Origin: Dehalococcoidales bacterium
GTDB taxonomy: Bacteria; Chloroflexota; Dehalococcoidia; Dehalococcoidales; UBA3254
Assembly: GCA_028718465.1 (NCBI GenBank)
Contig: JAQULX010000242.1
Span: 1-5,284 of the forward strand
Direction: 5' to 3'
DNA: 5,284 nt
This document shows, in pieces, positions 1 to 5,284 of the stretch (positions are counted from its first letter, which is position 1; each line of letters begins with the position of its first letter). The position numbers and the translations under genes were made by a program. Under the pieces are notes generated by a model that saw only the letters and a list, made by a program, of their open reading frames with translations, had not been told where the DNA came from and ran no database searches.

Positions 1-205
1 GGTAATCATCGGGGCTAACTGTACCCTGATCGATACCGCTAACGGCAAGAGCTATACTACTCAGACCGATGGCTTTGGAGACTTCTGGTTCGAGGGACTG
101 CCGGTCAGTGTGTTTAACCTCAAGCTATCTCTGAACGGTAAGAAGAAGGTGATCGAGGTCATCTCCACCGAAAAGGATGTCAACCTGGGTGATGTCCCCA
201 TGTAA
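1..205 (+). CDS. 3' end of a protein with a C-terminal carboxypeptidase-regulatory/transthyretin-like domain (partial)
   Basis: The frame is open from base 2 and ends at TAA (203-205), giving the last 67 residues of a protein whose start lies outside the window. The visible part fits one small beta-sandwich of the CarboxypepD_reg/transthyretin-like type: a strand carrying GANCTLIDTANGKSY, then the turn TDGFGDFWFEGLP (the usual TD-x-x-G-x-F-x-F-x-G-L pattern), a Lys-rich strand and the closing strand DVNLGDVPM. Such a domain is known at the C terminus of the iron-sulfur small subunit of pyrogallol-phloroglucinol transhydroxylase and of related molybdopterin oxidoreductases. I infer a similar electron-transfer subunit here, but any 4Fe-4S part would lie upstream and is not visible. 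The gene converges on the UROD-like gene, with a hairpin between them. Another protein carrying this common domain, for example a surface protein, cannot be excluded. The domain assignment is firmer than the subunit assignment. Confidence 0.6.
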   Translation, partial: VIIGANCTLIDTANGKSYTTQTDGFGDFWFEGLPVSVFNLKLSLNGKKKVIEVISTEKDVNLGDVPM

Positions 206-210
206 TTCTG

Positions 211-255
211 AAAAAGCGGCAGATTGCATTCATTTTTAATATGCAATCTGCCGCT
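211..255 (-). terminator. Perfect 15-bp hairpin with T tract, terminator of the minus-strand gene block
   Basis: AGCGGCAGATTGCAT (215-229) and ATGCAATCTGCCGCT (241-255) are exact reverse complements around an 11-nt AT-rich loop (230-240). Read on the minus strand, the stem starts 8 nt after the UROD-like stop codon and runs directly into TTTT (211-214), continuing a T from the stem. This is a classic Rho-independent terminator. On the plus strand the stem follows the partial gene by 9 nt, but the next bases are GC-rich and a short T run comes only at 267-272. It may therefore stop plus-strand transcripts less efficiently, or act in both directions. Confidence 0.9.
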
Positions 256-263
256 GCCGGTAC

Positions 264-1622
264 CTATCTTTTATAAACCCCGTATTCCCGGACTGCCTCT
301 AACATTGCTCTAAAATTCTCTACCTTCGCTTCTACGTCCGCGGCTCCGGGAGAAAGGATGTACCCGCCGCCGGGCCCGCAGGTCTCGATAAGCCGGCGGG
401 AATACTCTTTGACTTCACCCGGAGTGCCCATGATAAGCAGAGAAGAAGGTACATTTCCCTGGATGCAGCATTTATCTCCCAGTACCTTTTTAGCCCTGGA
501 CATGTCAGTCTGATCAAACCACCAATGGATAAATCCCCGTGGAAATTCATCGACCATCTCAAGCCGGGTATTAAAGCTGCCTTCCGCAAACATGCCCACC
601 AGCAGGCCTTCGTCGATGAAAGCATTGATGACTTTCCTCAGGGAAGGCCAGTAGAAAGTCTCGAATTGTTTTTGCGACATCCACCCGTCAGCTCCTTTAT
701 GCAGGGGCGCCATAACTTTTATACTCCTGGCGGCATTAGCCCGGCTCATGGTCGATTTTATCAGTACATCGGCGATGGCATCCATTGCCGCCAGAAGTTT
801 ATCAGGGCAGCGGTACATATCCATCATAACGCCCTGTGTGCCTCTCAGGGTATCCCCGATAATATCGAATGGAGCTTTGAAAAATAAGGGCTCCTGCGCT
901 GGAAATCCCGCTTCCAGTCCCTTCTGATTGAAGATATCCAGGGCCGCTGCCCTTCTTTGCAGCTCCTTCCCGGCATCAATCAGTTTTTGCAGGGTTGTCA
1001 GTATGCGGGGATCGGCCAGCGGCATTAGATGGGCAGTCGGTATCTCAATAATATCCGTTAGAGAATCGAATAACCGGAAGCTGTCAAAAGACCCGAAAAT
1101 CCGGGGCAGATAAGTCCGCATCCAGAAGTCCGAAGGGTTCTTAATCAGATCATCATACTCACCGGGTTTCATATATTCACCCTCAACAAATTGAAACCCG
1201 TTCGCTCTCTGAGGCAAGCCCCGCCCCGGCCAGACATATAGTTTATAGTCCAGGATATCGAAAACCTTCCCCGGAGGTATCATGTTGGGATTAGCGAAGT
1301 TGTCCAGGTCTTCACCAAACTCGCTATTAAATTTGTTGTAGGCCGCGGACGCCTTCTCATAGTCATACATTCCGGTATGATAGTCCGCTCCGGATTTATG
1401 GAGAGGGACGCTTCCCAGGAAGATAGTCACCGGGACCCTGTCCGGCTCTCGGACGCAATAGACATCTATCAGCCTTTGCAACCTGATATTGTAAGACCGG
1501 GCGGCAGCCTCGTTGATAAAACTTATCTTCTCCGAGGATGCCCGCCAGGTTTGCAGGCGCTGATCCCGCTTCTGTTCGGGCGTCAACTGAGTCCATTCCC
1601 TGTTTCCGGCCATGTTCTCCAT
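264..1622 (-). CDS. Uroporphyrinogen-decarboxylase-like (UROD/MtaA superfamily) protein
   Basis: This 452-residue protein has the features of the UROD superfamily, a TIM-barrel fold. These are an early PDRVPV segment (60-65), a central APFDIIGDTLRG (250-261), YWPSLRKVI (324-332), a LG-x4-IQGNVP segment (381-392), GTPGEV (399-404) and GGGYILSPGA (418-427). At about 450 residues it is longer than haem-pathway UROD or MtaA (roughly 340-360), with an extended N terminus of about 55 residues and extra sequence at 95-165. The MtaA/MtbA methyltransferases bind zinc through an H-x-C pair and a late Cys in a PGC motif. Here the aligned positions read FAEGS (345-349) and SPGA (424-427), so the ligands appear to be absent. 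It is unlikely to be the haem enzyme HemE, given the divergent sequence and the catabolic-looking context. Its substrate is unknown. It is the last gene of the block, 26 nt after the SDR stop. The start is uncertain: AAGGAG (1637-1642) lies 14 nt before the ATG at 1622, which is long, and a second in-frame ATG sits at 1613. The family call is firm; the function is open. Confidence 0.88.
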   Translation of the reverse strand: MENMAGNREWTQLTPEQKRDQRLQTWRASSEKISFINEAAARSYNIRLQRLIDVYCVREPDRVPVTIFLGSVPLHKSGADYHTGMYDYEKASAAYNKFNSEFGEDLDNFANPNMIPPGKVFDILDYKLYVWPGRGLPQRANGFQFVEGEYMKPGEYDDLIKNPSDFWMRTYLPRIFGSFDSFRLFDSLTDIIEIPTAHLMPLADPRILTTLQKLIDAGKELQRRAAALDIFNQKGLEAGFPAQEPLFFKAPFDIIGDTLRGTQGVMMDMYRCPDKLLAAMDAIADVLIKSTMSRANAARSIKVMAPLHKGADGWMSQKQFETFYWPSLRKVINAFIDEGLLVGMFAEGSFNTRLEMVDEFPRGFIHWWFDQTDMSRAKKVLGDKCCIQGNVPSSLLIMGTPGEVKEYSRRLIETCGPGGGYILSPGAADVEAKVENFRAMLEAVREYGVYKR

Positions 1623-1648
1623 TTCTGCCTGTGTCGCTCCTTCGTCTC

Positions 1649-2410
1649 TTAAATAATGCTCGTGCCCCCATCAACCGAAATAGTCTGGCCGACAATATCA
1701 CTGGAAACGTCCGAGACTAAAAAAGCCACCGTATTGGCAATATCCTGGGGGGTAGTAGCCCTCTTATTCGGAATACAGGCAATTATGCTCTCGATCCCTC
1801 CGGGAGGGCCGTCTCCTTTAATAAAGTTGGTCAATCCCAGACCGGGCGCAATGCAATTAACATTAATTCCCGAACCGGCCACCTCATTGGCCAGGACCTG
1901 GGTAAAACCGACTACCCCGGCCTTGGCTGCGGCATATACCGAAGTGGTGGGGAAACCTTTCTTAACATTAACTGAGGCAATATTGATAATTTTCCCGCTC
2001 TTCCGGGAAAGCATGTAGGGAAGGACCGCCCTGACACAATTTAAAACACCTCTGAGGTTAAGGTTTATATCCTGGTCCCATTCGGCTTCAGTCTTGTCAA
2101 TAAATAATTTAGGCGGTGTAGTCGCGCCGGCGATATTAACCAGGATATCTATCTTCTTGAACTCGTTAAGAGTCTGGTTTACCATAGCATTGACTTCAAG
2201 GCTGCTGGCAACGTCAACCCTGACCCCAATAGCCCTGTATCCTGACGCCCTGATTTCAGCCGCAGTCTTTTCTGCGCCATTCAGGTCGATATCTGCCACG
2301 ACTACATCGCATCCTTCTGTGGCGAGAGTGAGCGCGGTGGTTTTACCAAATCCTTTCTGGCTGCCAGCCCCGGTTACAATGGCTACTTTCCCCTTTAGTC
2401 CCAGATCCAT
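1649..2410 (-). CDS. Short-chain dehydrogenase/reductase (classical SDR), NAD(H)-type
   Basis: The 253-residue length is typical for a classical SDR, a cytosolic Rossmann-fold oxidoreductase acting on a hydroxyl or keto group. The visible motifs are a glycine-rich cofactor loop TGAGSQKGFG (13-22), acidic D40 at the end of beta-2 (VVVADID) favouring NAD over NADP, DVAS (66-69), VNIAG (91-95, the NNAG equivalent), and a catalytic tetrad N118, S146, Y159 and K163 (YAAAK). PG at 189-190 and a C-terminal GQTISVDGGT (241-250) also fit. The glycine loop is two residues longer than the standard TGxxxGxG. The ATG at 2408-2410 is supported by AAAGGAG at 2417-2423 with a 6-nt spacer. The gene lies 68 nt after the alcohol dehydrogenase stop and 26 nt before the UROD-like start, consistent with one transcript. 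FabG-like 3-oxoacyl reductase is the family's default annotation, but the context suggests a catabolic dehydrogenase. The substrate is not deducible. Confidence 0.93.
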   Translation of the reverse strand: MDLGLKGKVAIVTGAGSQKGFGKTTALTLATEGCDVVVADIDLNGAEKTAAEIRASGYRAIGVRVDVASSLEVNAMVNQTLNEFKKIDILVNIAGATTPPKLFIDKTEAEWDQDINLNLRGVLNCVRAVLPYMLSRKSGKIINIASVNVKKGFPTTSVYAAAKAGVVGFTQVLANEVAGSGINVNCIAPGLGLTNFIKGDGPPGGIESIIACIPNKRATTPQDIANTVAFLVSDVSSDIVGQTISVDGGTSII

Positions 2411-2478
2411 GCATTTCTCCTTTAATTCGATCCGCTTATATCAGACCAGTTATTATGTTAATTATTCCCGTTTCATCC

Positions 2479-3558
2479 TTAGAACACGATCACGTTACGC
2501 AGTGCTTTGCCGTTGACCAGAGAATCAATCGCTTCGTTAACGCGGTCAAGCGGATATCTGTCTGTGATCAGCTCATCCAGCTTATAGCGCCGGGACTGGT
2601 ATAGAGAAATCAGCCGGGGAATATCCACACGTAAGTCTGTTGAGCCCATATAACAGGCAGTGAGGACCTTCTCGTCATCCAGAAACTCAAACGGGGAAAA
2701 GGAAAAGGTCCATCCGGGCTCAGGAACACCGATTATTACCGCCATACCGCGTTTTCCCAGCATCGTGACACTTTGGCGGATTGCTGCTTCAGCGGCCACG
2801 GTCGTAAAGACATAGTCGGCCCCCCAGCCTTGAGTCAGACCCTGGACGGCTTTGACGACATCTTCCTTCCCTGCATTGATAGTATGAGTAGCACCGAACG
2901 TTTTGGAGGCTTCCAGTTTATTGTCCAGCGTATCAACGGCGATGATCGGGTAAGCTCCGGAAACCGCCGCTCCCTGAATGGCGTTCAGCCCCACACCCCC
3001 GGTACCTATGACCACAACGCTGCTGAGAGGTTGGACTTTAGCCCGATTGACTACCGCACCGAAACCGGTAATCACACCGCAGGAAAGCAGCGAAGCCAGG
3101 TCCAGAGGAAAGTCCGAAGGAATTTTAACAACCTGGGACTCCATTACAATGGACTGTTCCGCAAACCCTCCCACCATGTTCATGGTCAGCACACTCTGAC
3201 CCCGCTTGTTGCGCATGTGTCCTCTGGCATTGGCCTTCCTTCTGAGATCGCACATATGCCGGTACCCCTTGATACAGGCCTGACATTTTCCACAAGTAGC
3301 CACGGTCGTGATAGCGATTTTATCACCGGGTTTCACCGAGCTAATGCCTTCTCCTACTTCTTCCACATAACCGGCCGACTCATGTCCGGCCACCAGAGGC
3401 AAGTCCACCGGAAAACCTCCGCTAATCAGGTGAATATCACTGTGGCAGAGAGCTGTGGCTCCCATACGGACTTTTATTTCCCCCTTTCCCGGAGAATCAA
3501 TCTCTATTTCCTCGACTACCAGGGGTTTTTTAAATTCATTACAGACCGCTGCTTTCAT
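2479..3558 (-). CDS. Zinc-dependent alcohol dehydrogenase (medium-chain dehydrogenase/reductase)
   Basis: This 359-residue protein is a complete zinc-containing medium-chain dehydrogenase, which oxidises an alcohol to an aldehyde or ketone with NAD, or the reverse. Catalytic zinc ligands are C38 (in ALCHSDIH), H59 (GHE, with E60) and C160 (LLSCGVITGFGAV, much like class III enzymes). The structural zinc site is intact, with C89, C92, C95 and C103. The cofactor loop is GTGGVG (185-190), and acidic D209 at the end of the next strand points to NAD. The N terminus MKAAVCNEFKKPLVVEE matches the usual family start, so I chose the ATG at 3556-3558, preceded by AAGGA (3563-3567) with a 4-nt spacer. 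A GTG at 3570 would add four residues but has its Shine-Dalgarno sequence only 1 nt away. The gene is followed by the SDR and UROD-like genes on the same strand. Its alcohol substrate is unknown. Class III glutathione-formaldehyde activity is possible but not implied. Confidence 0.94.
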   Translation of the reverse strand: MKAAVCNEFKKPLVVEEIEIDSPGKGEIKVRMGATALCHSDIHLISGGFPVDLPLVAGHESAGYVEEVGEGISSVKPGDKIAITTVATCGKCQACIKGYRHMCDLRRKANARGHMRNKRGQSVLTMNMVGGFAEQSIVMESQVVKIPSDFPLDLASLLSCGVITGFGAVVNRAKVQPLSSVVVIGTGGVGLNAIQGAAVSGAYPIIAVDTLDNKLEASKTFGATHTINAGKEDVVKAVQGLTQGWGADYVFTTVAAEAAIRQSVTMLGKRGMAVIIGVPEPGWTFSFSPFEFLDDEKVLTACYMGSTDLRVDIPRLISLYQSRRYKLDELITDRYPLDRVNEAIDSLVNGKALRNVIVF

Positions 3559-3580
3559 ATTGTCCTTCACTCCTGTTCCG

Positions 3581-3637
3581 GCGGTACCGCTATCATGTTT
3601 TCCGATGACCGGCTATTCACATGTCGGCTGTGCCGGT
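3581..3637. promoter_or_regulatory. Palindromes upstream of the alcohol dehydrogenase gene, possible operator
   Basis: The 147-nt gap between the flavin-protein stop and the dehydrogenase start contains a perfect 10-bp palindrome, GCGGTACCGC (3581-3590), 22 nt before the ATG. It also holds an inverted repeat ACCGGC (3608-3613) / GCCGGT (3632-3637) with an 18-nt spacer around ACATGT. Farther upstream the minus strand is AT-rich, with a GATAAT box but no well-spaced -35. These could be regulator binding sites or an mRNA stem near the ribosome binding site. No regulator gene is present in the window, and short palindromes occur by chance. Confidence 0.25.
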
Positions 3638-3705
3638 ATTTAATTATCTGATCGTAAACTGTACGAATATACAAAATTTGAAAAGTATCTCTGTCTTCCC
3701 GGATT

Positions 3706-4077
3706 TTAAAATACCTCGAACTCCTCTACCGTTACATTTACGATATTATTTACTTTTCTGGTCAGGTTTCGGCCGGCCAGTTCAGCCTCAATCTGATCGA
3801 AAAGAGGTCCGGAGCTGATAATATCCCCCCTCCCCCAGACGCGGCAGCCCTTGCGTGTAACCGCATCCAGGCAGATAATCGCGGCTTGCGGGTTCTCTCG
3901 AAGATTGGCAATGGTGCGGGGGGAGGCGACATCGGCAAATACTATGTGCTCATCGTCCAGGACACGCAGCGAGCCTTTGGCCGAAACGTTTGGTTTCCCG
4001 TTCCGGCTGGCTGTAGCCACCAGCAGTGGACGAATTGAGCCGATCATTTGCTTCGCTTCTTCAGTCAGCTTAACCAT
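3706..4077 (-). CDS. Pyridoxamine 5'-phosphate oxidase-like (split-barrel FMN-binding) small protein
   Basis: This is a 123-residue single-domain protein of the split beta-barrel flavin-binding group. It contains an early helix (LTEEAKQMIG), then PLLVATASRNGKPNVSAKGS (17-36), in which an ATxx-x-G-xP-x-V/S strand is typical. It continues with HIVFADVASPRTIANLRENPQAAI (44-67), where the PRTxxNLRENP helix is a hallmark, and CRVWGRGDIISSG (78-90). Homologues usually dimerise and bind FMN or a related cofactor. Many are annotated as flavin-nucleotide-binding proteins or reductases; true PdxH is longer and not expected here. The start is the ATG at 4075-4077, with AAAGGAG (4084-4090) at a 6-nt spacer. 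An upstream TTG at 4101 would add eight residues but would place the Shine-Dalgarno sequence inside the gene. It is the first gene of the minus-strand block and the nearest to the insertion sequence. It may share a transcript with the alcohol dehydrogenase gene, although the 147-nt gap leaves this open. Confidence 0.85.
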   Translation of the reverse strand: MVKLTEEAKQMIGSIRPLLVATASRNGKPNVSAKGSLRVLDDEHIVFADVASPRTIANLRENPQAAIICLDAVTRKGCRVWGRGDIISSGPLFDQIEAELAGRNLTRKVNNIVNVTVEEFEVF

Positions 4078-4083
4078 ATCCGT

Positions 4084-4090
4084 CTCCTTT
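4084..4090 (-). promoter_or_regulatory. Ribosome binding site that sets the start of the flavin-binding protein
   Basis: AAAGGAG on the minus strand lies 6 nt before the ATG at 4077. Its strength and spacing match the site of the SDR gene (2417-2423), which favours this ATG over the upstream TTG. Confidence 0.8.
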
Positions 4091-4153
4091 AATCTGTTCA
4101 AGCCCGAATATAACGGGGCTGCTCTTTAACCTTTCCTTTTGATAAATCTCCCC

Positions 4154-4179
4154 GGGTTAAATCTGCTCGTAAATAACCC
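4154..4179. repeat. Short inverted repeat GGGTTA / TAACCC between the insertion sequence and the flavin-protein gene
   Basis: GGGTTA (4154-4159) and TAACCC (4174-4179) form a 6-bp inverted repeat with a 14-nt spacer. It lies in the region that should hold the promoter of the minus-strand block. It could be an operator or chance. A -10-like TATATT is present on the minus strand at 4107-4112, without a convincing -35 at normal spacing. Confidence 0.2.
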
Positions 4180-4255
4180 CGTGTGCAACTTTTAAAAAGT
4201 TAGGAAATTGAAAATCCAGGCTCCCAAGCCTCAAAATGAATTTGAAATAAATCAT

Positions 4256-4261
4256 GGGAGG
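4256..4261 (+). promoter_or_regulatory. Ribosome binding site indicating a GTG start for the transposase
   Basis: GGGAGG lies 7 nt before the GTG at 4269-4271 and overlaps the upstream in-frame ATG at 4254. That ATG itself has only AT-rich sequence before it. A GTG start also gives an N terminus (M)DLDTYIV typical of IS982 transposases. Confidence 0.65.
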
Positions 4262-4268
4262 CTGTGGG

Positions 4269-5156
4269 GTGGACCTGGATACTTATATTGTAAAGGTTTT
4301 TTGTTGGATTGACGATTGTATGAAAATTCTGTATCAAGACCAGAAATTGCGAGAAAGAGGTTCGGAACCAACTCTTTCTGATAGCGAGGTCATCACTATC
4401 GAAACGGTAGGAGAGTACCTGGGTTTGGACCAGGATAAACAGATCTTTAAGTATTTCCGTTCTCATTTTTCCCATTTCTTTCCCTCTTTAAGAAAGATAC
4501 ACCGGACTACCTTTGCCAGACAGGCGGCTAATCTCTGGCAAGCTAAAGAGAAAGTCTGGCAATGTATTACCGGCTTGATTCGCTTGAATCCTTATTTTTC
4601 GATCGTGGATAGCCTGCCCATACCCGTCTGTCAGTTTGCTCGGGCTTATCGCTGCCAGCTTTATCAAGGAGAAGCCGCTTATGGTAAAGATATGTTGCTG
4701 CGCCAAACTTTCTATGGGTTTAGAATCCATGTCAAAATGGCCTGGCCGGGAATCATTACTCGCTTCGCTCTGGTGCCGGCCAATGTGCAAGAGTTGAAGG
4801 TCGTCTATGAATTGGCGGAAGATGCACCTGGACTCTACCTGGGAGATCGCAACTACTGGTCTCCCAAAGTAAAAGCAGAGCTGAGACAAAAACTGGTACA
4901 ACTGGAAGCTCCTTTCCGTAAGGCCAGTCATGACCCTCAACCAGGGCGCAGCCAGTTGATTAGCCGTTTTCGTTATTTGATTGATACGGTCTTTGGCCAA
5001 CTCGCCTCTCAGTTCCAGATTAAAAAGGTCTGGGCCAGAGACCTCTGGCATCTGGGCAGTCGCTTGCTGCGTAAAATTCTTTCTCATACTGTAGCTTTAT
5101 TCTTTAATCAATCTCAAGATCGGCCACTTCTGAATGTGGCTGGCTTGGTAAATTAA
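4269..5156 (+). CDS. IS982-family transposase (DDE/RNase H-like fold)
   Basis: The 295-residue protein (300 if the ATG at 4254 is used) would cut and join the element's ends. Counting from the GTG start, the N terminus DLDTYIVKVFCWIDD and the helix LSDSEVITIETVGEYLG (36-52) are typical of IS982. The FFPSLRKIHRTTFARQ segment (70-85) follows, then the catalytic strand IVDSLPIPVC with D114. R125 and the Y-G-x5-RQ-x-F-YGFRIHV block (138-155) come next, followed by LVPANVQE (168-175) and LYLGDRNYWS with D193. The third catalytic position lies in YLIDTVFGQL (236-245), where D239 replaces the expected Glu, as in the usual IETxFxxL pattern. Otherwise the frame is intact and of normal length for the family. 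The GTG start is chosen from GGGAGG at 4256-4261. The gene is divergent from the flavin-protein gene, with a 191-nt gap. The family call is firm; activity is uncertain because of D239. Confidence 0.9.
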   Translation: MDLDTYIVKVFCWIDDCMKILYQDQKLRERGSEPTLSDSEVITIETVGEYLGLDQDKQIFKYFRSHFSHFFPSLRKIHRTTFARQAANLWQAKEKVWQCITGLIRLNPYFSIVDSLPIPVCQFARAYRCQLYQGEAAYGKDMLLRQTFYGFRIHVKMAWPGIITRFALVPANVQELKVVYELAEDAPGLYLGDRNYWSPKVKAELRQKLVQLEAPFRKASHDPQPGRSQLISRFRYLIDTVFGQLASQFQIKKVWARDLWHLGSRLLRKILSHTVALFFNQSQDRPLLNVAGLVN

Positions 5157-5204
5157 TTTACTCATGTTACGGCTATAGTAAGGTTTTGGAATTTATGTAA
5201 TTCA

Positions 5205-5251
5205 GCCAGGCTGGCTTTTAAAGCCTGCAAATAAAGTTTAGCTTTTAAAGC
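5205..5251. repeat. Cluster of short palindromes after the transposase gene
   Basis: Three small inverted repeats occur together: GCCAG-G-CTGGC (5205-5215), GGCTTT-T-AAAGCC (5213-5225) and GCTTT-T-AAAGC (5241-5251). The last two share the 11-mer GCTTTTAAAGC as a direct repeat 27 nt apart. CAGGCT (5207-5212) can also pair with AGCCTG (5222-5227) as an alternative stem. No T tract follows directly, so this is not a standard terminator. It may be subterminal transposase-binding sequence of the insertion sequence. The rest of 5157-5284 shows nothing I can identify. Confidence 0.4.
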
Positions 5252-5284
5252 GAAATGATTAAGCCTGGTATTGCACTTTAACAA

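Larger units (their letters stand above)
4181..5276 (+). mobile_element. IS982-like insertion sequence, ends tentative
   Basis: A single IS982-type transposase gene is flanked by short non-coding sequence, as expected for an element of about 1.0-1.1 kb. I could not establish terminal inverted repeats with confidence. GTGCAA (4183-4188) on the left and its complement TTGCAC (5271-5276) on the right form the best candidate pair, giving about 1.1 kb, but the match hardly extends beyond 6 bp. The left side also has a 7-bp palindrome, AACTTTT-A-AAAAGTT (4187-4201). The true right end may lie beyond the window. No target-site duplication could be identified. Confidence 0.4.

Noticed and set aside
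525..887. 120-codon plus-strand frame opposite the UROD-like gene
   Set aside because: It is antisense to conserved coding sequence, with no motif and no ribosome binding site.
264..1622. Annotation as HemE (haem biosynthesis uroporphyrinogen decarboxylase)
   Set aside because: The protein is about 100 residues too long, the N-terminal HemE signature with its Arg-rich MRQAGR-like loop is not seen, and no haem genes are nearby.
1396..1701. Minus-strand frame overlapping the SDR end and the UROD-like start
   Set aside because: It is an alternative frame across two well-supported genes, and its translation is low in recognisable motifs. It is not evidence of a frameshift, because both genes are complete.
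2773..3651. 292-codon plus-strand open frame opposite the alcohol dehydrogenase gene
   Set aside because: It overlaps a complete, highly conserved dehydrogenase. Its translation shows no recognisable domain and it has no clear ribosome binding site, so it is an antisense shadow.
4107..4112. TATATT as a -10 box for the minus-strand block
   Set aside because: It is a good -10 hexamer, but no acceptable -35 lies 16-18 nt upstream, so it is not listed as a promoter in its own right.
4187..4201. AACTTTTAAAAAGTT as a terminator
   Set aside because: It is a pure A/T-rich palindrome with a single-base spacer and no GC stem. It is more likely part of the insertion sequence end.
4488..5087. 199-codon minus-strand open frame opposite the transposase gene
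   Set aside because: It lies wholly within the intact IS982-type transposase gene and has no domain signature, so it is treated as a shadow.

Overview
The window reads as a piece of an anaerobic bacterial chromosome. Strong AAAGGAG-type ribosome binding sites, roughly even GC content and the gene content suggest a Firmicute of the Peptococcaceae/Desulfotomaculum kind. An anaerobic deltaproteobacterium is an alternative. No rRNA or other taxonomic marker is present, so this placement is inference.

Layout. Bases 1-205 (+) are the 3' end of a gene that begins outside the window. Its product ends in a carboxypeptidase-regulatory/transthyretin-like beta-sandwich, resembling the C-terminal domain on some iron-sulfur subunits of molybdopterin oxidoreductases such as pyrogallol transhydroxylase. 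A perfect 15-bp hairpin at 215-255 separates it from a convergent block of four minus-strand genes at 264-4077. In transcription order these encode a small split-barrel flavin-binding protein (PNPOx-like), a zinc-dependent alcohol dehydrogenase, a short-chain dehydrogenase/reductase and a large uroporphyrinogen-decarboxylase-like (UROD/MtaA superfamily) protein. The hairpin is followed by a T tract on the minus strand, so it best fits as the terminator of this block. From about 4180 to the end lies an IS982-like insertion sequence with one plus-strand transposase, divergent from the block.

How the genes may work together. The two dehydrogenases (one zinc-dependent, one SDR) could catalyse consecutive NAD-linked oxidations or reductions, and the UROD-like protein would act on or supply a related substrate. 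The UROD-like protein lacks the His-X-Cys...Cys zinc ligands of the MtaA/MtbA methyltransferases at the aligned positions, so a classic cobalamin:thiol methyltransferase role is doubtful. The substrate cannot be read from this sequence. The small gene gaps (26 and 68 nt) between alcohol dehydrogenase, SDR and UROD-like gene support co-transcription. The 147-nt gap before the alcohol dehydrogenase gene carries palindromes and may hold its own promoter or operator.

The most interesting item is the UROD-like/SDR/ADH cluster with its non-canonical UROD-like member. The transposase also shows Asp at the position where the third catalytic Glu is expected. I found no CRISPR array, tRNA, rRNA or recognisable riboswitch.
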